Positions 15,976-24,699 of a stretch of 45,286 nucleotides of DNA are shown here, in pieces; position 1 is the first letter of the stretch, and each line of letters begins with the position of its first letter. The position numbers and the translations under genes were made by a program. The notes under the pieces were generated by a model. It was not told the DNA's origin, did no database searches, and saw only the letters and a list, made by a program, of their open reading frames with translations. The DNA comes from an uncultured Ruminococcus sp. GTDB taxonomy: Bacteria; Bacillota; Clostridia; Oscillospirales; Ruminococcaceae. The stretch is taken from the NCBI GenBank assembly GCA_902776945.1, contig CACYSH010000079.1, positions 1 to 45,286 on the forward strand, written 5' to 3'.

Positions 15976-16620
15976 TTAGTGCTTGGCGTTCTCCCAGTCT
16001 TTCAGGAAACGCTCGATACCAATATCCGTAAGCGGGTGCTTTATCATCTGCTTGATAACACTCATCGGAATGGTCGCAATATCACAGCCGGCTCTCGCCG
16101 CTTCGGTAACATGGATAGGATTTCTTATGGAAGCCGCGATGATCTCGGTCTTGATACCCTGAATCTGGAAAATATCAGCGATCTCCTCGATAAGATCCAT
16201 ACCTCTCGAACCTACATCGTCAACTCTGCCAAGGAACGGCGAAACATAGGTAGCGCCCGCATTTGCAGCAAGCAGAGCCTGAGCCGCCGAGAAAATCAGC
16301 GTAACATTGGTCTTGATGCCCATTTCGGTCAGCTTTTTGCAAGCCTTCAGACCCTCGGCGCACATCGGCAACTTGATAACGATGTTCTTGTGTATCTTCG
16401 AAAGCGGGATAGCTTCCTCAACCATTTTGTCGGCTTCAAGAGAAATAACTTCTGCGGAGATAGGACCGTCAACGATCTCGGTGATCTCCTTTACAACTTC
16501 TTCAAAAACTCTGCCTTCCTTTGCAATAAGCGAGGGGTTGGTGGTAACGCCGCAGATAACGCCAAGATCGTTGGCTTCTCTTATGTCGGCGGTGTTCGCG
16601 GTATCAATAAAGAATTTCAT
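15976..16620 (-). CDS. tal: Transaldolase, short TalC/MipB type
   Basis: A 214-residue class I aldolase of the pentose phosphate pathway, in the cytoplasm. The Schiff-base lysine is K83 in NIVIKLP, and [13 protein letters not shown] near residues 24-36 is typical. F129 in SPFLGR fits transaldolase rather than fructose-6-phosphate aldolase, which has Tyr at that place; this is a family rule, not proof. The ATG at 16620 follows AAAGGAAG; a TTG seven codons upstream lies inside the ribosome binding site region and is not used here. A TATAAT (16664-16659) lies 39 bp upstream of the start, but the -35 is poor. Its position downstream of arabinose- and xylose-releasing enzymes fits a pentose-processing role. 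Confidence 0.9.
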   Translation of the reverse strand: MKFFIDTANTADIREANDLGVICGVTTNPSLIAKEGRVFEEVVKEITEIVDGPISAEVISLEADKMVEEAIPLSKIHKNIVIKLPMCAEGLKACKKLTEMGIKTNVTLIFSAAQALLAANAGATYVSPFLGRVDDVGSRGMDLIEEIADIFQIQGIKTEIIAASIRNPIHVTEAARAGCDIATIPMSVIKQMIKHPLTDIGIERFLKDWENAKH

Positions 16621-16769
16621 GGGCTTTGAACTTCCTTTCAAAAAATTAGTATGTATATATTATACCGCGCCAAGCTCGATTTTGCTCCACAATTATTGCG
16701 GACATTTCAATAATAATTGCTCATTTGTCATATCATCTTTCTTTAAGCCGACCGTACAAATCATTTTCG

Positions 16770-16793
16770 GGCGGCGAATCATGCCGCGCCGCC
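16770..16793 (-). terminator. Possible hairpin at the end of the GH51 gene
   Basis: GGCGGCG (16770-16776) and CGCCGCC (16787-16793) pair over seven bases directly after the arabinofuranosidase stop codon. There is no clear T-run, so termination may be partial and the transaldolase gene may be co-transcribed. Confidence 0.35.
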
Positions 16794-16795
16794 TG

Positions 16796-18280
16796 TCATT
16801 TAAGCGTAACGGTAACAACCGAGCAGGCGGGCAGCTTCACGGTCAGTCTGCCGTCCTTGAGTTCTGCGGAATAGGGCTTTACGGCAAGTTTTTCAGGCTC
16901 GTCAAAGCTGTTAAATTCGTGAACCTCGCCCGTGAGTATTACCGCTTCGACAGACTTCGCCTCAAATCCGCATACGTCGCAGCACACCTCCGCGTCTTCC
17001 GTTATCGAGCAGTTGGCAAGCGTAACGGTCATTACGCCGTCCTTGACAGAAGCCGAGCTTGACAGCATGGGTACGTTCTTTTTAAGGTTTTCGGCAATGT
17101 TTTCGTTCTCCGACCAGCAATAAACGCAGTCGCCCTCCTGATGTTCCTTGTACATATCGAAAACGTGGAAAGTAGGCGTTTTCACGAGCTTTTCGCCTTC
17201 GGTAAGAATGACCGCCTGCAAGACGTTCACCACCTGCGCGATATTCGCCATGATTACGCGGCGGCTGTGGCGGTTGAAGATATTGAGCATAAGCGCCGCA
17301 ACAACCGCGTCGCGCATGGTGTTCTGCTGATAGAGGAAGCCGGGATTCGTGCCGGGTTCGACCTCGAACCAGTTGCCCCATTCGTCAACGATAAGTCCTA
17401 TCTTGTTCTGCGGGTCGTAGCGGTTCATGACCTCCGTGTGGTGGGTGATGCGGTCGTCCATGTAGTTCGCAAGGTGCAGCACGGTGAGATATTCCTCTTC
17501 GGTGAAGTCGGTCGCCGAGCCTTTATGCTCCCAGTTCGGCACGTTGTAGGCGTGGAGCGAGATAGCATTGCACTGGTTTGTGTCGAGGTTCTTCATCAGC
17601 TCCTCAGTCCACTTGAACCAGTCCTCGCCGTCGCCGCCGGGACCGCAGGCTACCTTAAACAGCTTATTTCCCGAATAATTCTTGCAGAAGCTCTGATAGC
17701 GGCGGTATTCGTCGAGGTAGTAGCCGCGCCGCATATTGCCGCCGCAGCCCCAGTTTTCGTTGCCGATACCCAAATATTTGAGCTTCCAGGGCTTTTCCCT
17801 GCCGTTTTTGCGCCTGAGTTCCGCCATCGGGGAAATGCCGTCGAAGGTCATGTATTCTATCCATTCGGCAAGCTCCTGAACGGTGCCGCTGCCAAGATTT
17901 CCCGAAATGTACGGTTCACAGCCGACAAGTTCGCACAACTCCATAAATTCGTGAGTGCCGAAGCTGTTGTCCTCTACCACGCCGCCCCAGTTTGTATTTA
18001 CCATTCTCTTGCGGGTGGACTTTTCGCCTATGCCGTCCTTCCAGTGGTATTCGTCGGCGAAACAACCGCCGGGCCAGCGCAGAACGGGCATTTTTATCTG
18101 TTTGAAAGCCTCGATAACGTCCTTGCGGAGACCGTGGATATTGGGGATAGGCGAATCCTCGCCGACGTAGATGCCCTGATAGATACATCTGCCAAGATGT
18201 TCGGAGAAATGTCCGTATATCTCGCGGTTGATGTGACCGAGTTTGTCACCTGCGTTGATGAGCATTTTAAAGTTCTTCAT
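16796..18280 (-). CDS. abfA: GH51 alpha-L-arabinofuranosidase
   Basis: A 494-residue glycoside hydrolase family 51 enzyme that removes arabinose from arabinoxylan and arabinan oligosaccharides. The acid/base Glu175 lies in GIGNENWG and the nucleophile Glu300 in LIVDEWGNW, with [14 protein letters not shown] near residues 67-80 as a further signature; the C-terminal part is a beta domain. There is no signal peptide, so the enzyme acts on imported oligosaccharides in the cytoplasm. The ATG at 18280 follows AAAGGAG. It begins about 90 bp after the GH8 gene, so the two are probably one transcript. No transporter for the oligosaccharides is in the window. Confidence 0.95.
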   Translation of the reverse strand: MKNFKMLINAGDKLGHINREIYGHFSEHLGRCIYQGIYVGEDSPIPNIHGLRKDVIEAFKQIKMPVLRWPGGCFADEYHWKDGIGEKSTRKRMVNTNWGGVVEDNSFGTHEFMELCELVGCEPYISGNLGSGTVQELAEWIEYMTFDGISPMAELRRKNGREKPWKLKYLGIGNENWGCGGNMRRGYYLDEYRRYQSFCKNYSGNKLFKVACGPGGDGEDWFKWTEELMKNLDTNQCNAISLHAYNVPNWEHKGSATDFTEEEYLTVLHLANYMDDRITHHTEVMNRYDPQNKIGLIVDEWGNWFEVEPGTNPGFLYQQNTMRDAVVAALMLNIFNRHSRRVIMANIAQVVNVLQAVILTEGEKLVKTPTFHVFDMYKEHQEGDCVYCWSENENIAENLKKNVPMLSSSASVKDGVMTVTLANCSITEDAEVCCDVCGFEAKSVEAVILTGEVHEFNSFDEPEKLAVKPYSAELKDGRLTVKLPACSVVTVTLK

Positions 18281-18327
18281 GTTAAAACTCCTTTCGGGAA
18301 AATAATAAAAATAAAAGTACCGTCGAT

Positions 18328-18362
18328 AAGACTTTTGGTATGCCTATATTTTGCTGCTTTTG
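18328..18362. repeat. AAGACTTTTGG core repeat near the end of the GH8 gene
   Basis: A diverged copy (AAGACTTTTGGTATGCC) of the core found at 19849, 22740, 27750, 33067 and 40001. Like three of the others it lies just beyond a stop codon, here that of the GH8 gene at 18372. Confidence 0.55.
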
Positions 18363-18371
18363 TTCACCTTT

Positions 18372-19547
18372 TCACCAAATCTTGTATTTACCTGACAGCG
18401 CCAAAAAAGCAAATATGTACAGACAATTATCATAATACCGTCTGTCGCCCTTGCGCAGCGGCTCATTCCAAAAACGCCCGACCCACTCGGCGGCAAGCCT
18501 TTTCGTCGGGTCGTCCGAATCTAAAGAGATCCGTCCTTCCACCGCAAGCGCCCCCTGCGCCGTTGTCGCAAGCATTCCCACCGGGTGAAGCGCGGGTTGT
18601 TCAATGCGCGTGCCGTCAACCTCGTAAATAACGAACGGGTCGTCCTTATTCGCCACGCCCAGCGTATATTGCAGCCGCTCCGCCGCCGCCCGCTGTCCAA
18701 CATCAATGCCGTCCCATTCGTAAGCAAGCCCGATATTAGCGGCGGTACGGTAAGCGTCGCTGTAAAACCAGTCATGCCTGTCCGCAGACCACTCCGCGAT
18801 CTTTGAATAGGGATATGACGAGCCGTCAAATTCAGCGTATTCGGAGTTCATTCCGCTGACGGGGTGACACGCCTTCGCAAGATATTCATAGCTTGCCCGC
18901 GCCGCCTGCGCAAAGAACTCCCTGTCCTCCTCGTAAGCCCATTCCGCGAAAAGGCGGTAAAAATGCGGCAGATGATACGAAGGGTCGGTGAAATCCGAAC
19001 CGGGAATAAACAGTATCTGCTTGTTTTCGCGGTTCCACATCGGAGCGCCCTCGCCGTTCTCGCCGTTGTGGATACAGGCGCGGAGAATCTCTTTCGCCTC
19101 GCGGGAATAGTTGAATATCCCCTCGCCGTCGCCCCAGCGGTGCGAAGCGAAAAAGAGCGCCATAGCGAAATATTCCTCACCGTCGGGCGCGGGCCCGTAG
19201 GCGTTTTTGCTGCCGTCCAGCCCGCACGACCAGGCAAAATAACCCTTGTGAATGCCGCTGTCCATGTACATATAGGTCTTAGCCCATTTCCATATTCTGT
19301 CGAATTGTTCCTTCATATCGAGTTGTACGCACATCATCATGCCGTAGCTCATGCCTTCCGTGCGAGCGTCGTGGTTGCCTGTGTCTTCAAGATAGCCCAT
19401 ATCGTCGCCGAAATCGTGGTACACTCTGTCCTCAGAGAAGAAAAATTCCTCGATTATCTCGCCGAGCCTTGCGTTTATCTCGTCATCTGTCTTGCCGATC
19501 TCCGCGAAAGCATTGCGGTATTCCTTTTTGATATTTGATTTGTCCAT
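18372..19547 (-). CDS. GH8 reducing-end xylose-releasing exo-oligoxylanase
   Basis: A 391-residue glycoside hydrolase family 8 enzyme. Glu64 in DARTEGMSYGMMM is the expected proton donor and Asp264 in FYSDAYRTAA the expected base; positions and length fit the Rex enzymes, which remove single xylose units from the reducing end of xylo-oligosaccharides, better than the secreted GH8 cellulases. There is no signal peptide, so it works in the cytoplasm with the GH51 enzyme encoded downstream. The ATG at 19547 follows AGGAG. A promoter was not clear; the upstream region to 19680 is repeat DNA. Confidence 0.92.
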   Translation of the reverse strand: MDKSNIKKEYRNAFAEIGKTDDEINARLGEIIEEFFFSEDRVYHDFGDDMGYLEDTGNHDARTEGMSYGMMMCVQLDMKEQFDRIWKWAKTYMYMDSGIHKGYFAWSCGLDGSKNAYGPAPDGEEYFAMALFFASHRWGDGEGIFNYSREAKEILRACIHNGENGEGAPMWNRENKQILFIPGSDFTDPSYHLPHFYRLFAEWAYEEDREFFAQAARASYEYLAKACHPVSGMNSEYAEFDGSSYPYSKIAEWSADRHDWFYSDAYRTAANIGLAYEWDGIDVGQRAAAERLQYTLGVANKDDPFVIYEVDGTRIEQPALHPVGMLATTAQGALAVEGRISLDSDDPTKRLAAEWVGRFWNEPLRKGDRRYYDNCLYIFAFLALSGKYKIW

Positions 19548-19610
19548 ACATTTCTCCTGTTATTGCTTTTTATGTGCGGTTATTTGCCCGACTTGTTTTT
19601 TGTCATAATG

Positions 19611-19692
19611 CTTTAACCGCTCAGTCTCTGGGGGAAACTCTTCTGAAAAAGGGTTATCCCCTGCACGAACTTGTTCGTGCCACCCTTCCTAA
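19611..19692 (+). repeat. CCGCTCAG repeat with GCACGAAC hairpin, copy 2
   Basis: Starts CTTTAACCGCTCAG, continues into the GGGGGAAAC...GGGTTATCCCC hairpin seen at 5741-5770, then the 18-base palindrome GCACGAACTTGTTCGTGC (19663-19680) and CCCTTCCTAA. The repeat is cut by the miniature element at 19693-19847 and resumes at 19848. Confidence 0.7.
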
Positions 19693-19847
19693 TACTATTC
19701 CTCGACCAAATTCGCAACAATCTTCGCCACCCTGAACACGATTGCCGTCGTCTTCCTCCTCGACTAACGCCAGTTAGCCTTCGTCGTCATGACAGCACTC
19801 GTGTTCATGGCGGCGAATCTTGTCACGAATTTGGTCGAGGAATAGTA
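19693..19847. mobile_element. MITE-like palindromic element, full copy 1
   Basis: A 155-bp imperfect palindrome. Both ends read TACTATTCCTCGACC inward, continuing for over 20 bases. TAA flanks it on both sides (19690-19692 and 19848-19850). The uninterrupted target CCTTCCTAAGACTTTTGG is present at 33067-33084 and reversed at 22757-22774, so the element inserted into an existing repeat and duplicated TAA. The centre carries a small hairpin CTAACGCCAGTTAG. No protein is encoded; mobilisation would need a transposase from elsewhere. Confidence 0.85.
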
Positions 19848-19876
19848 TAAGACTTTTGGTTTGCCCTCATTTTGCG
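19848..19876 (+). repeat. AAGACTTTTGG core repeat, continued after the MITE
   Basis: TAAGACTTTTGGTTTGCCC followed by TCATTTTGCG, ending ten bases from the stop codon of the dockerin protein gene at 19886. It is the right half of the repeat interrupted at 19692. Confidence 0.75.
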
Positions 19877-19885
19877 TTTTTTTGC

Positions 19886-22603
19886 TTATTTAAACTCAAC
19901 CTTCCACCCGCTGAGATATTTCTGCATCAGCGTAAGGTCGCCAAGCTCGAATTTTCCATTGCCGTCAGTATCCGCCGTTTCCGGATATACCGCCGCAGCC
20001 TTCCACCCCGCCGCAAGCCGCTGCATTATCACAAGGTCGTCAACATCAATCTTCCCGCTGCCGTCAAGATCGCCCCTCGCACAAAGCAGCATATCGCCCA
20101 GATTTGAAACGCCGTCTTTTATTTCAAAATAACATCTTCTCTTAGCACAGCCCGGCAAAATAAGGTCGGTCATATAACTGCCGTCCGCAGGCTTTTCGGT
20201 GTAATACACAACTCCGTTGCCGTCCGCCTTAGCTTCAAACAGCTTAGTACCCTTCGCGGAATACACCACCGCTTTAAAAGCCGTATAATCTTTCGCGGGC
20301 AAAGCCGCTCTTACAGTCCCCAGCTTAAAGCCGCCCAGCGGCGCGTCATAGCTGTCCGTGACCTTTTTTCCGCATATTACGCAGGTATGCTCCGTGTACC
20401 CGCCCGCGGTCGCCGTAGACGCAGACATTTTATTAACAAAGCTGTGACCGTTTGCGGGAATCTCGCGGTCGGTATATTTCTTGCCGCAGACCTCGCAGAT
20501 ATGCTCGGTATAGCCCGCGTTCTCGCAGTCGGGAGCGTGTACAACATCGCGGAAACGGTGTCCTGCGGCGGGAATTTTTACGGTGTAGGAATCGCCCGTT
20601 TCCTCGCAGGTATATACTTCCTCGCCTTCGGTCTCGCACGAAGCCGCCTTAGTGGAGGTCAGCTCGTAATCGCCGGGCGCGGGAATAAATGCGTCGCGGC
20701 AGCTTTCGCCGCAGACCGTGCAGGTATGTTCGGTATAGCCCGGCTTGCCGTTCTTCGGCGCGACGGTCACGGAATTGAAGCTATGCCCCGCCGCCTTTAT
20801 TGTCCGCTGCGAACTTATCCCGCAGACCGTGCAGATAAAATGTTCCACGCCGTCTTCGGTGCAGGTCGCGGCTTTTGCCGATTTTCTTTTGAGCTTATGC
20901 CCTTCTGGAGCTTTCACCTGTTCGAAATAAACATCTCCGCACGAAAGGCAGACATGAAGCGTATAACCCGCCTGCGTACAGGTCGGCTTGACGGTCATTG
21001 ACGAATAATTGTGACCCGTTGCCTTTTCGGTACTCAGTTTTACCGCAGCACCGCAGACAGTACACCTTTTCTGCGTACAGCCTTCGGCGGTGCAGGTTGC
21101 GGGTATCGTTTCCGTGACAAAGCTGTGTCCCGCCGCCTTGACAATATCAGTCTTTTTGCTCTCTCCGCAGACCTTGCAGACAGAGAGCGTATAGCCGTCC
21201 TCCGTGCAGGTGGCATCCACCGTTTTTGTGACTGCAAACTGATGTCCTTTAGCCGTCGAAAGCAGCTCGGTATATTTGAAGCCGCAGACAGAACAAACGT
21301 GCGCCACCGCGTCGGGAGTGTTGCAGTTCGGGGTCGATTTTTTGTTCGTGAACGTATGACCTTTCGCGCATACAGTCCTTGTCTGTGTGTAATTGCAGAC
21401 GGAACACATTCTTTGTTCGCTGCCGTCTTCGGTGCAGGTAGGCTTTTTCATCAGCGTCCAGTTTTTGAATGAATGGGTATGGTTACGCGCAAGCTGTTTT
21501 GAAACATCGTAACTGTAACACGCAATATTGTAAGGCAGACCGTAGAAAAACTGCTTTTCGCTGTTCCAGCCCGAGCTTTGCGCTGCATGGGAAGAATCAA
21601 AGGTATCAGTTCCCTTTGCAAAAAATCTCCTTTTATCCTGTTCATCGTCCCATGTGGAGTCAAAGCAGTAATAATAGCCGTCATCGAGCTTTACAAGGTT
21701 CCAGACATGGTTCCCCGACTTGCCCGAGCTGTCCGTTCCCTTTCCGATAACATACACGCAGTCAAGCCCGCAGTAGCTGCTTATAAGGTGGAACAATTTG
21801 GCATAGCTTTCGCACACGCCCTTTCCGTATTTTACGCCGCCCATGATATTATGTGCCGAATAGTAATAATCCGTATAAAGAGCGGTACCCGAAACGCTGT
21901 TGTAAGTAAGCGTGTCAAGTATCTTGTCGTGCAGCCTGAGAACATTATTGTATGCGGAATCATTAGTCTTGTAAACGGAGGCTGCCTGCTTGACGTATCT
22001 TTCTATCGCCGACTGACAATCGGCGCGGGCAGAAGCGCTGAGATATTCCTTGCAGGTATACAGCATAACGCCGTAATCCACGGTGCCGTCCTGATGATCG
22101 ACGCGGGTTGTACCGTATTTTTTGGCAAGAAAATAAAACACGGGGTTATCGTAAAGAAAAGAATTATAGGTCTCCCTTGCTTCATCGCGGGTAAGTCCGA
22201 GATCGGAGTAAGGAACGTACAGCATTTCGTAATTATACTTATCCTCTGCTTTTCCCGTGGGCAGATCGGTCTTGCGGTTCCATATAATTATCATCTTGTC
22301 AAGCAGACGGTCGTAAAACTGCTGACGGCGTTTGCCGTTGCTCCGCTGCGCCGCCTCATTATAGCCCCAGCGGCTGCCCGCGCATTTAATAAAAAAGTCC
22401 TTAGAGGTCGTCTGAGCGGCTGCATTAAAGGACTGAGCAGAGATGACGGCGGCAAGCTCGTTCTCGTCGATGTGTTCCTCACCGGCGTAGACCACAGGTT
22501 CAGCGCCGCCGCTGACCTCTTCCGCCGCCGCTGTCAGGCAGAATGTACAGCCCACCAATAAAGCGGCAAGGAAACCTCCGACCTTTTTTAACGCTTTTAT
22601 CAT
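19886..22603 (-). CDS. Secreted transglutaminase-like protein with Cys/His repeats and dockerin
   Basis: A 905-residue precursor. Residues 1-27 are a signal peptide (MIKALKKVGGFLAALLVGCT, then FCLTAAA). Next comes a transglutaminase-like domain with GVCESYAKLF (Cys), NHVWNLVKL (His) and CFDSTWDDE (Asp). About ten tandem repeats of 36-40 residues follow, most with a GH-[ST]-F start, one Cys, then CxxCG; two repeats lack part of the set. A beta-type domain and a C-terminal type I dockerin with two calcium-loop motifs (DLDGSGKIDVDD and DTDGNGKFELGD) finish the protein. The dockerin implies attachment to a cohesin scaffold outside the cell. The start at 22603 follows AAAGGTG at a long spacing and fits the signal peptide; the frame extends further upstream without support. 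Confidence 0.88.
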   Translation of the reverse strand: MIKALKKVGGFLAALLVGCTFCLTAAAEEVSGGAEPVVYAGEEHIDENELAAVISAQSFNAAAQTTSKDFFIKCAGSRWGYNEAAQRSNGKRRQQFYDRLLDKMIIIWNRKTDLPTGKAEDKYNYEMLYVPYSDLGLTRDEARETYNSFLYDNPVFYFLAKKYGTTRVDHQDGTVDYGVMLYTCKEYLSASARADCQSAIERYVKQAASVYKTNDSAYNNVLRLHDKILDTLTYNSVSGTALYTDYYYSAHNIMGGVKYGKGVCESYAKLFHLISSYCGLDCVYVIGKGTDSSGKSGNHVWNLVKLDDGYYYCFDSTWDDEQDKRRFFAKGTDTFDSSHAAQSSGWNSEKQFFYGLPYNIACYSYDVSKQLARNHTHSFKNWTLMKKPTCTEDGSEQRMCSVCNYTQTRTVCAKGHTFTNKKSTPNCNTPDAVAHVCSVCGFKYTELLSTAKGHQFAVTKTVDATCTEDGYTLSVCKVCGESKKTDIVKAAGHSFVTETIPATCTAEGCTQKRCTVCGAAVKLSTEKATGHNYSSMTVKPTCTQAGYTLHVCLSCGDVYFEQVKAPEGHKLKRKSAKAATCTEDGVEHFICTVCGISSQRTIKAAGHSFNSVTVAPKNGKPGYTEHTCTVCGESCRDAFIPAPGDYELTSTKAASCETEGEEVYTCEETGDSYTVKIPAAGHRFRDVVHAPDCENAGYTEHICEVCGKKYTDREIPANGHSFVNKMSASTATAGGYTEHTCVICGKKVTDSYDAPLGGFKLGTVRAALPAKDYTAFKAVVYSAKGTKLFEAKADGNGVVYYTEKPADGSYMTDLILPGCAKRRCYFEIKDGVSNLGDMLLCARGDLDGSGKIDVDDLVIMQRLAAGWKAAAVYPETADTDGNGKFELGDLTLMQKYLSGWKVEFK

Positions 22604-22643
22604 CAAGCAAAAACACCTTTCATAAATAAATATACTCAATATT

Positions 22644-22672
22644 ATTATAACCGTATTGCGGGAAAATGTCAA
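22644..22672 (-). promoter_or_regulatory. Sigma-A promoter of the dockerin protein gene
   Basis: Minus strand TTGACA (22672-22667), 17-bp spacer, TATAAT (22649-22644). It is about 40 bp upstream of the chosen start at 22603, which also argues against the longer open frame that would begin upstream of this promoter. Confidence 0.87.
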
Positions 22673-22739
22673 TAGTATTTTCAGCGGCGAATTAAATATA
22701 TACTGCCCTCTATTCCAAATGAGCAAAGCCCGCGAAAAA

Positions 22740-22819
22740 CACAAAACGAGGGCAAACCAAAAGTCTTAGGAAGGATTCCCCCCCACAAAAGCCGACCGCA
22801 TTCACAAACTAACGGTAAA
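22740..22819 (-). repeat. Composite intergenic repeat, reversed short copy
   Basis: Read on the minus strand it runs TTTACCGTTAGTTTG, then GGCTTTTGTGGGGGG, CCTTCCTAAGACTTTTGG and TTTGCCCTCGTTTTGTG. The copy at 32956-33101 has the same blocks in order plus an extra 60-70 bp with two GCACGA hairpins, so the hairpin part behaves as a separate module. Confidence 0.75.
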
Positions 22820-22853
22820 AATAAAATTGTCAAGTCCATCTGATAAAAATAAT

Positions 22854-22894
22854 AATCCCGAAGCTGACTTTTGTGGTTCGCTTCGGGATTTTTT
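22854..22894 (-). terminator. Terminator of the thi operon
   Basis: AATCCCGAAGC (22854-22864) pairs with GCTTCGGGATT (22880-22890). T-rich tails occur on both strands; the minus-strand side (TTATTATTTTT) fits the end of the tenI gene at 22987. Confidence 0.75.
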
Positions 22895-22986
22895 CTCGTC
22901 TAATTATATTTCATCTTCAAGGCTTATTATCTTCCTGCTCTGTTTGGTATAGAATATTGGCTATCGTTCCGCTCTCTCAAACACTC

Positions 22987-23550
22987 TCACAGTTTCATAG
23001 CCGCAGACATTAAGCACGCTCCCGCGGCACCCGCACGTTTCAGTTCGGGAAACTTGTCAGCCGTAATGCCGCCTATCGCATATATCGGCACCGATGAGTT
23101 TGCGCACATATCGGCAAGAAATCCCAACCCCCGCGGCGGCAGACCCTTCTTGCAGTCGGTGGCAAAGATATGCCCCGCTGTCACATAATCAACGCCGAGA
23201 TTTTCGGCTTGGCGCAGTTGTTCAAGGCTGTGTACGGAAGTGCCGACTGTCTCAAATTCGCGGCACAGCTCACTCGTCAGCAATGAAAGCGGCATATGAA
23301 GCATTTTCACGCCGAGCTTTCGGGCGGTTTCGTGGAAACTATGTATCGTGAGCCGAACGCCGCAGTCCTCACACGCCCGAAGGACACGTTCCGCAAGCGC
23401 GGTGTACTCGTCGGGAATCAAGTCCTTTTCCCGCAGTATGACCCGCGTGATGCCCGCCCCGCGTATGCGGGGTATCTGCTCCCAGAGCGGGCGGGGGCAA
23501 AGCCGACGCGCCGTTACAGCTACGATGTCAAGTCCGTCAAACGTAAACAT
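22987..23550 (-). CDS. tenI: TenI-like thiazole tautomerase (ThiE family)
   Basis: A 187-residue member of the ThiE/TenI barrel family. The motif AGHIFATDCKKGLPPRG matches TenI, whose His catalyses aromatisation of the thiazole product of ThiG, rather than the GPIFPTSTK-type motif of thiamine phosphate synthase. Its short length also fits TenI. It acts in the cytoplasm after ThiG. The start overlaps the thiH end by 14 bp, so translation is coupled. A true ThiE must then be encoded elsewhere, unless this protein does both jobs; the sequence alone favours TenI. Confidence 0.82.
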   Translation of the reverse strand: MFTFDGLDIVAVTARRLCPRPLWEQIPRIRGAGITRVILREKDLIPDEYTALAERVLRACEDCGVRLTIHSFHETARKLGVKMLHMPLSLLTSELCREFETVGTSVHSLEQLRQAENLGVDYVTAGHIFATDCKKGLPPRGLGFLADMCANSSVPIYAIGGITADKFPELKRAGAAGACLMSAAMKL

Positions 23551-24691
23551 AATCGTTCAGCACGGGCTGCAAGCCGCGCCCCTTTATCGCTTCGATGACC
23601 TCGGCAAGGGAACGGGTATCGCTTATCTCGAACTGCGAGTCCCCCGCGCTTTCTTCTTCGGTGTGGCTGCCGATACCCGTGCTTACTCCCGCGGAGATCT
23701 TTGTCGCGCACATACCCACCACGTTGTCGCGGAATCCGGCACGTTCACGGGTAGAAATGGTCAGCCCCGCAAAGGGCATGAAAATGCGGTAGGCGCACAT
23801 CACCTGCAAAAGCTGGCGTTCATGCACGTCCTTCGGGTTTATCTTGTCGTTGTTGATTATGGGGCGCAGGCGCGGACAGCTGAAAGATATTTCTGCGTGA
23901 GGATATTTGCGCTGTATCAGATAGGCATGAGTTCCCACGGCAAATGCGTCCTTCCTGAAATCGGAAAGCCCCAGCAGAGCCGCAAACGCCACACCGCGCA
24001 TACCGCCGCGAACCGCCCGCTCCTGCGCGTTCAGCCGATAAGGGAATATTCGCTTGTGTCCCGCAAGATGAAGCTGCTCGTAGCGGTCGCTGTCATATGT
24101 CTCCTGAAAGACTGTGACGTAATCCGCGCCGCATTCGTGGATATATGCGTATTCATCGGTGTTCATCGGGTAGACCTCAACGCCCACGTTCTTGAAATAC
24201 TCGTGCGCAATACTGCACGCCCGCCCGATGTACTCCACATCGCTCATTTTGCGGCTCTCTCCCGTGAGGATAAGCACCTCTTCCATGCCCGTTTTTGCGA
24301 TAGCTTCCATCTCGCGGCGGATACCGTCCTCGTCCAGCTTTGCGCGGCGTATCTTGTTCTGACAGTTGAACCCGCAGTAAATGCAGTGGTTCTCGCAGTA
24401 GTTTGAAATGTACAGCGGCGTGAAAAGCAGCACCGAATTGCCGAAATGCTTGTGCGTTTCGAGCGTTGCTCTCCTTGCCATATCCTCTAAAAACGGCTCT
24501 GCGGCGGGGGAAAGCAGCGCCCCGAAATCGTCGGGCGAAAGGTATTCTGCGGAGAGCGCACGTTTTACATCTGCCGCCGTGTATTTGCTGTAATCATAAT
24601 TCCGCATTGCACGGACAACACGCTCGCCGATGTCGGAATCCTCAAGCACCTCCATGTCGGGGAGGTATTTCATGTGGTCGATCCGTTCCAT
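23537..24691 (-). CDS. thiH: 2-iminoacetate synthase ThiH
   Basis: A 384-residue radical SAM enzyme that splits tyrosine to give dehydroglycine for the thiazole ring. The cluster motif CENHCIYCGF lies at about residues 97-106; the C-terminal region is typical of ThiH. It is oxygen-sensitive, which fits an anaerobe. I chose the ATG at 24691, four codons after a GTG that overlaps the thiG stop, because GAGGTG lies five bases upstream of it. The gene follows thiG directly and overlaps tenI. Together with ThiS and ThiG it makes the thiazole moiety of thiamine. Confidence 0.93.
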   Translation of the reverse strand: MERIDHMKYLPDMEVLEDSDIGERVVRAMRNYDYSKYTAADVKRALSAEYLSPDDFGALLSPAAEPFLEDMARRATLETHKHFGNSVLLFTPLYISNYCENHCIYCGFNCQNKIRRAKLDEDGIRREMEAIAKTGMEEVLILTGESRKMSDVEYIGRACSIAHEYFKNVGVEVYPMNTDEYAYIHECGADYVTVFQETYDSDRYEQLHLAGHKRIFPYRLNAQERAVRGGMRGVAFAALLGLSDFRKDAFAVGTHAYLIQRKYPHAEISFSCPRLRPIINNDKINPKDVHERQLLQVMCAYRIFMPFAGLTISTRERAGFRDNVVGMCATKISAGVSTGIGSHTEEESAGDSQFEISDTRSLAEVIEAIKGRGLQPVLNDYVYV

Positions 24692-24699
24692 GCCGCACC

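Noticed and set aside
17141-18631. Long plus-strand open frame (496 codons) over the arabinofuranosidase gene
   Set aside because: It is exactly antisense to a well-identified GH51 gene, has no ribosome binding site or recognisable domain, and reflects the codon bias of the real gene.
22604-22744. Longer N-terminus for the dockerin protein
   Set aside because: It would begin upstream of a near-consensus promoter and would bury the signal peptide that starts at 22603.
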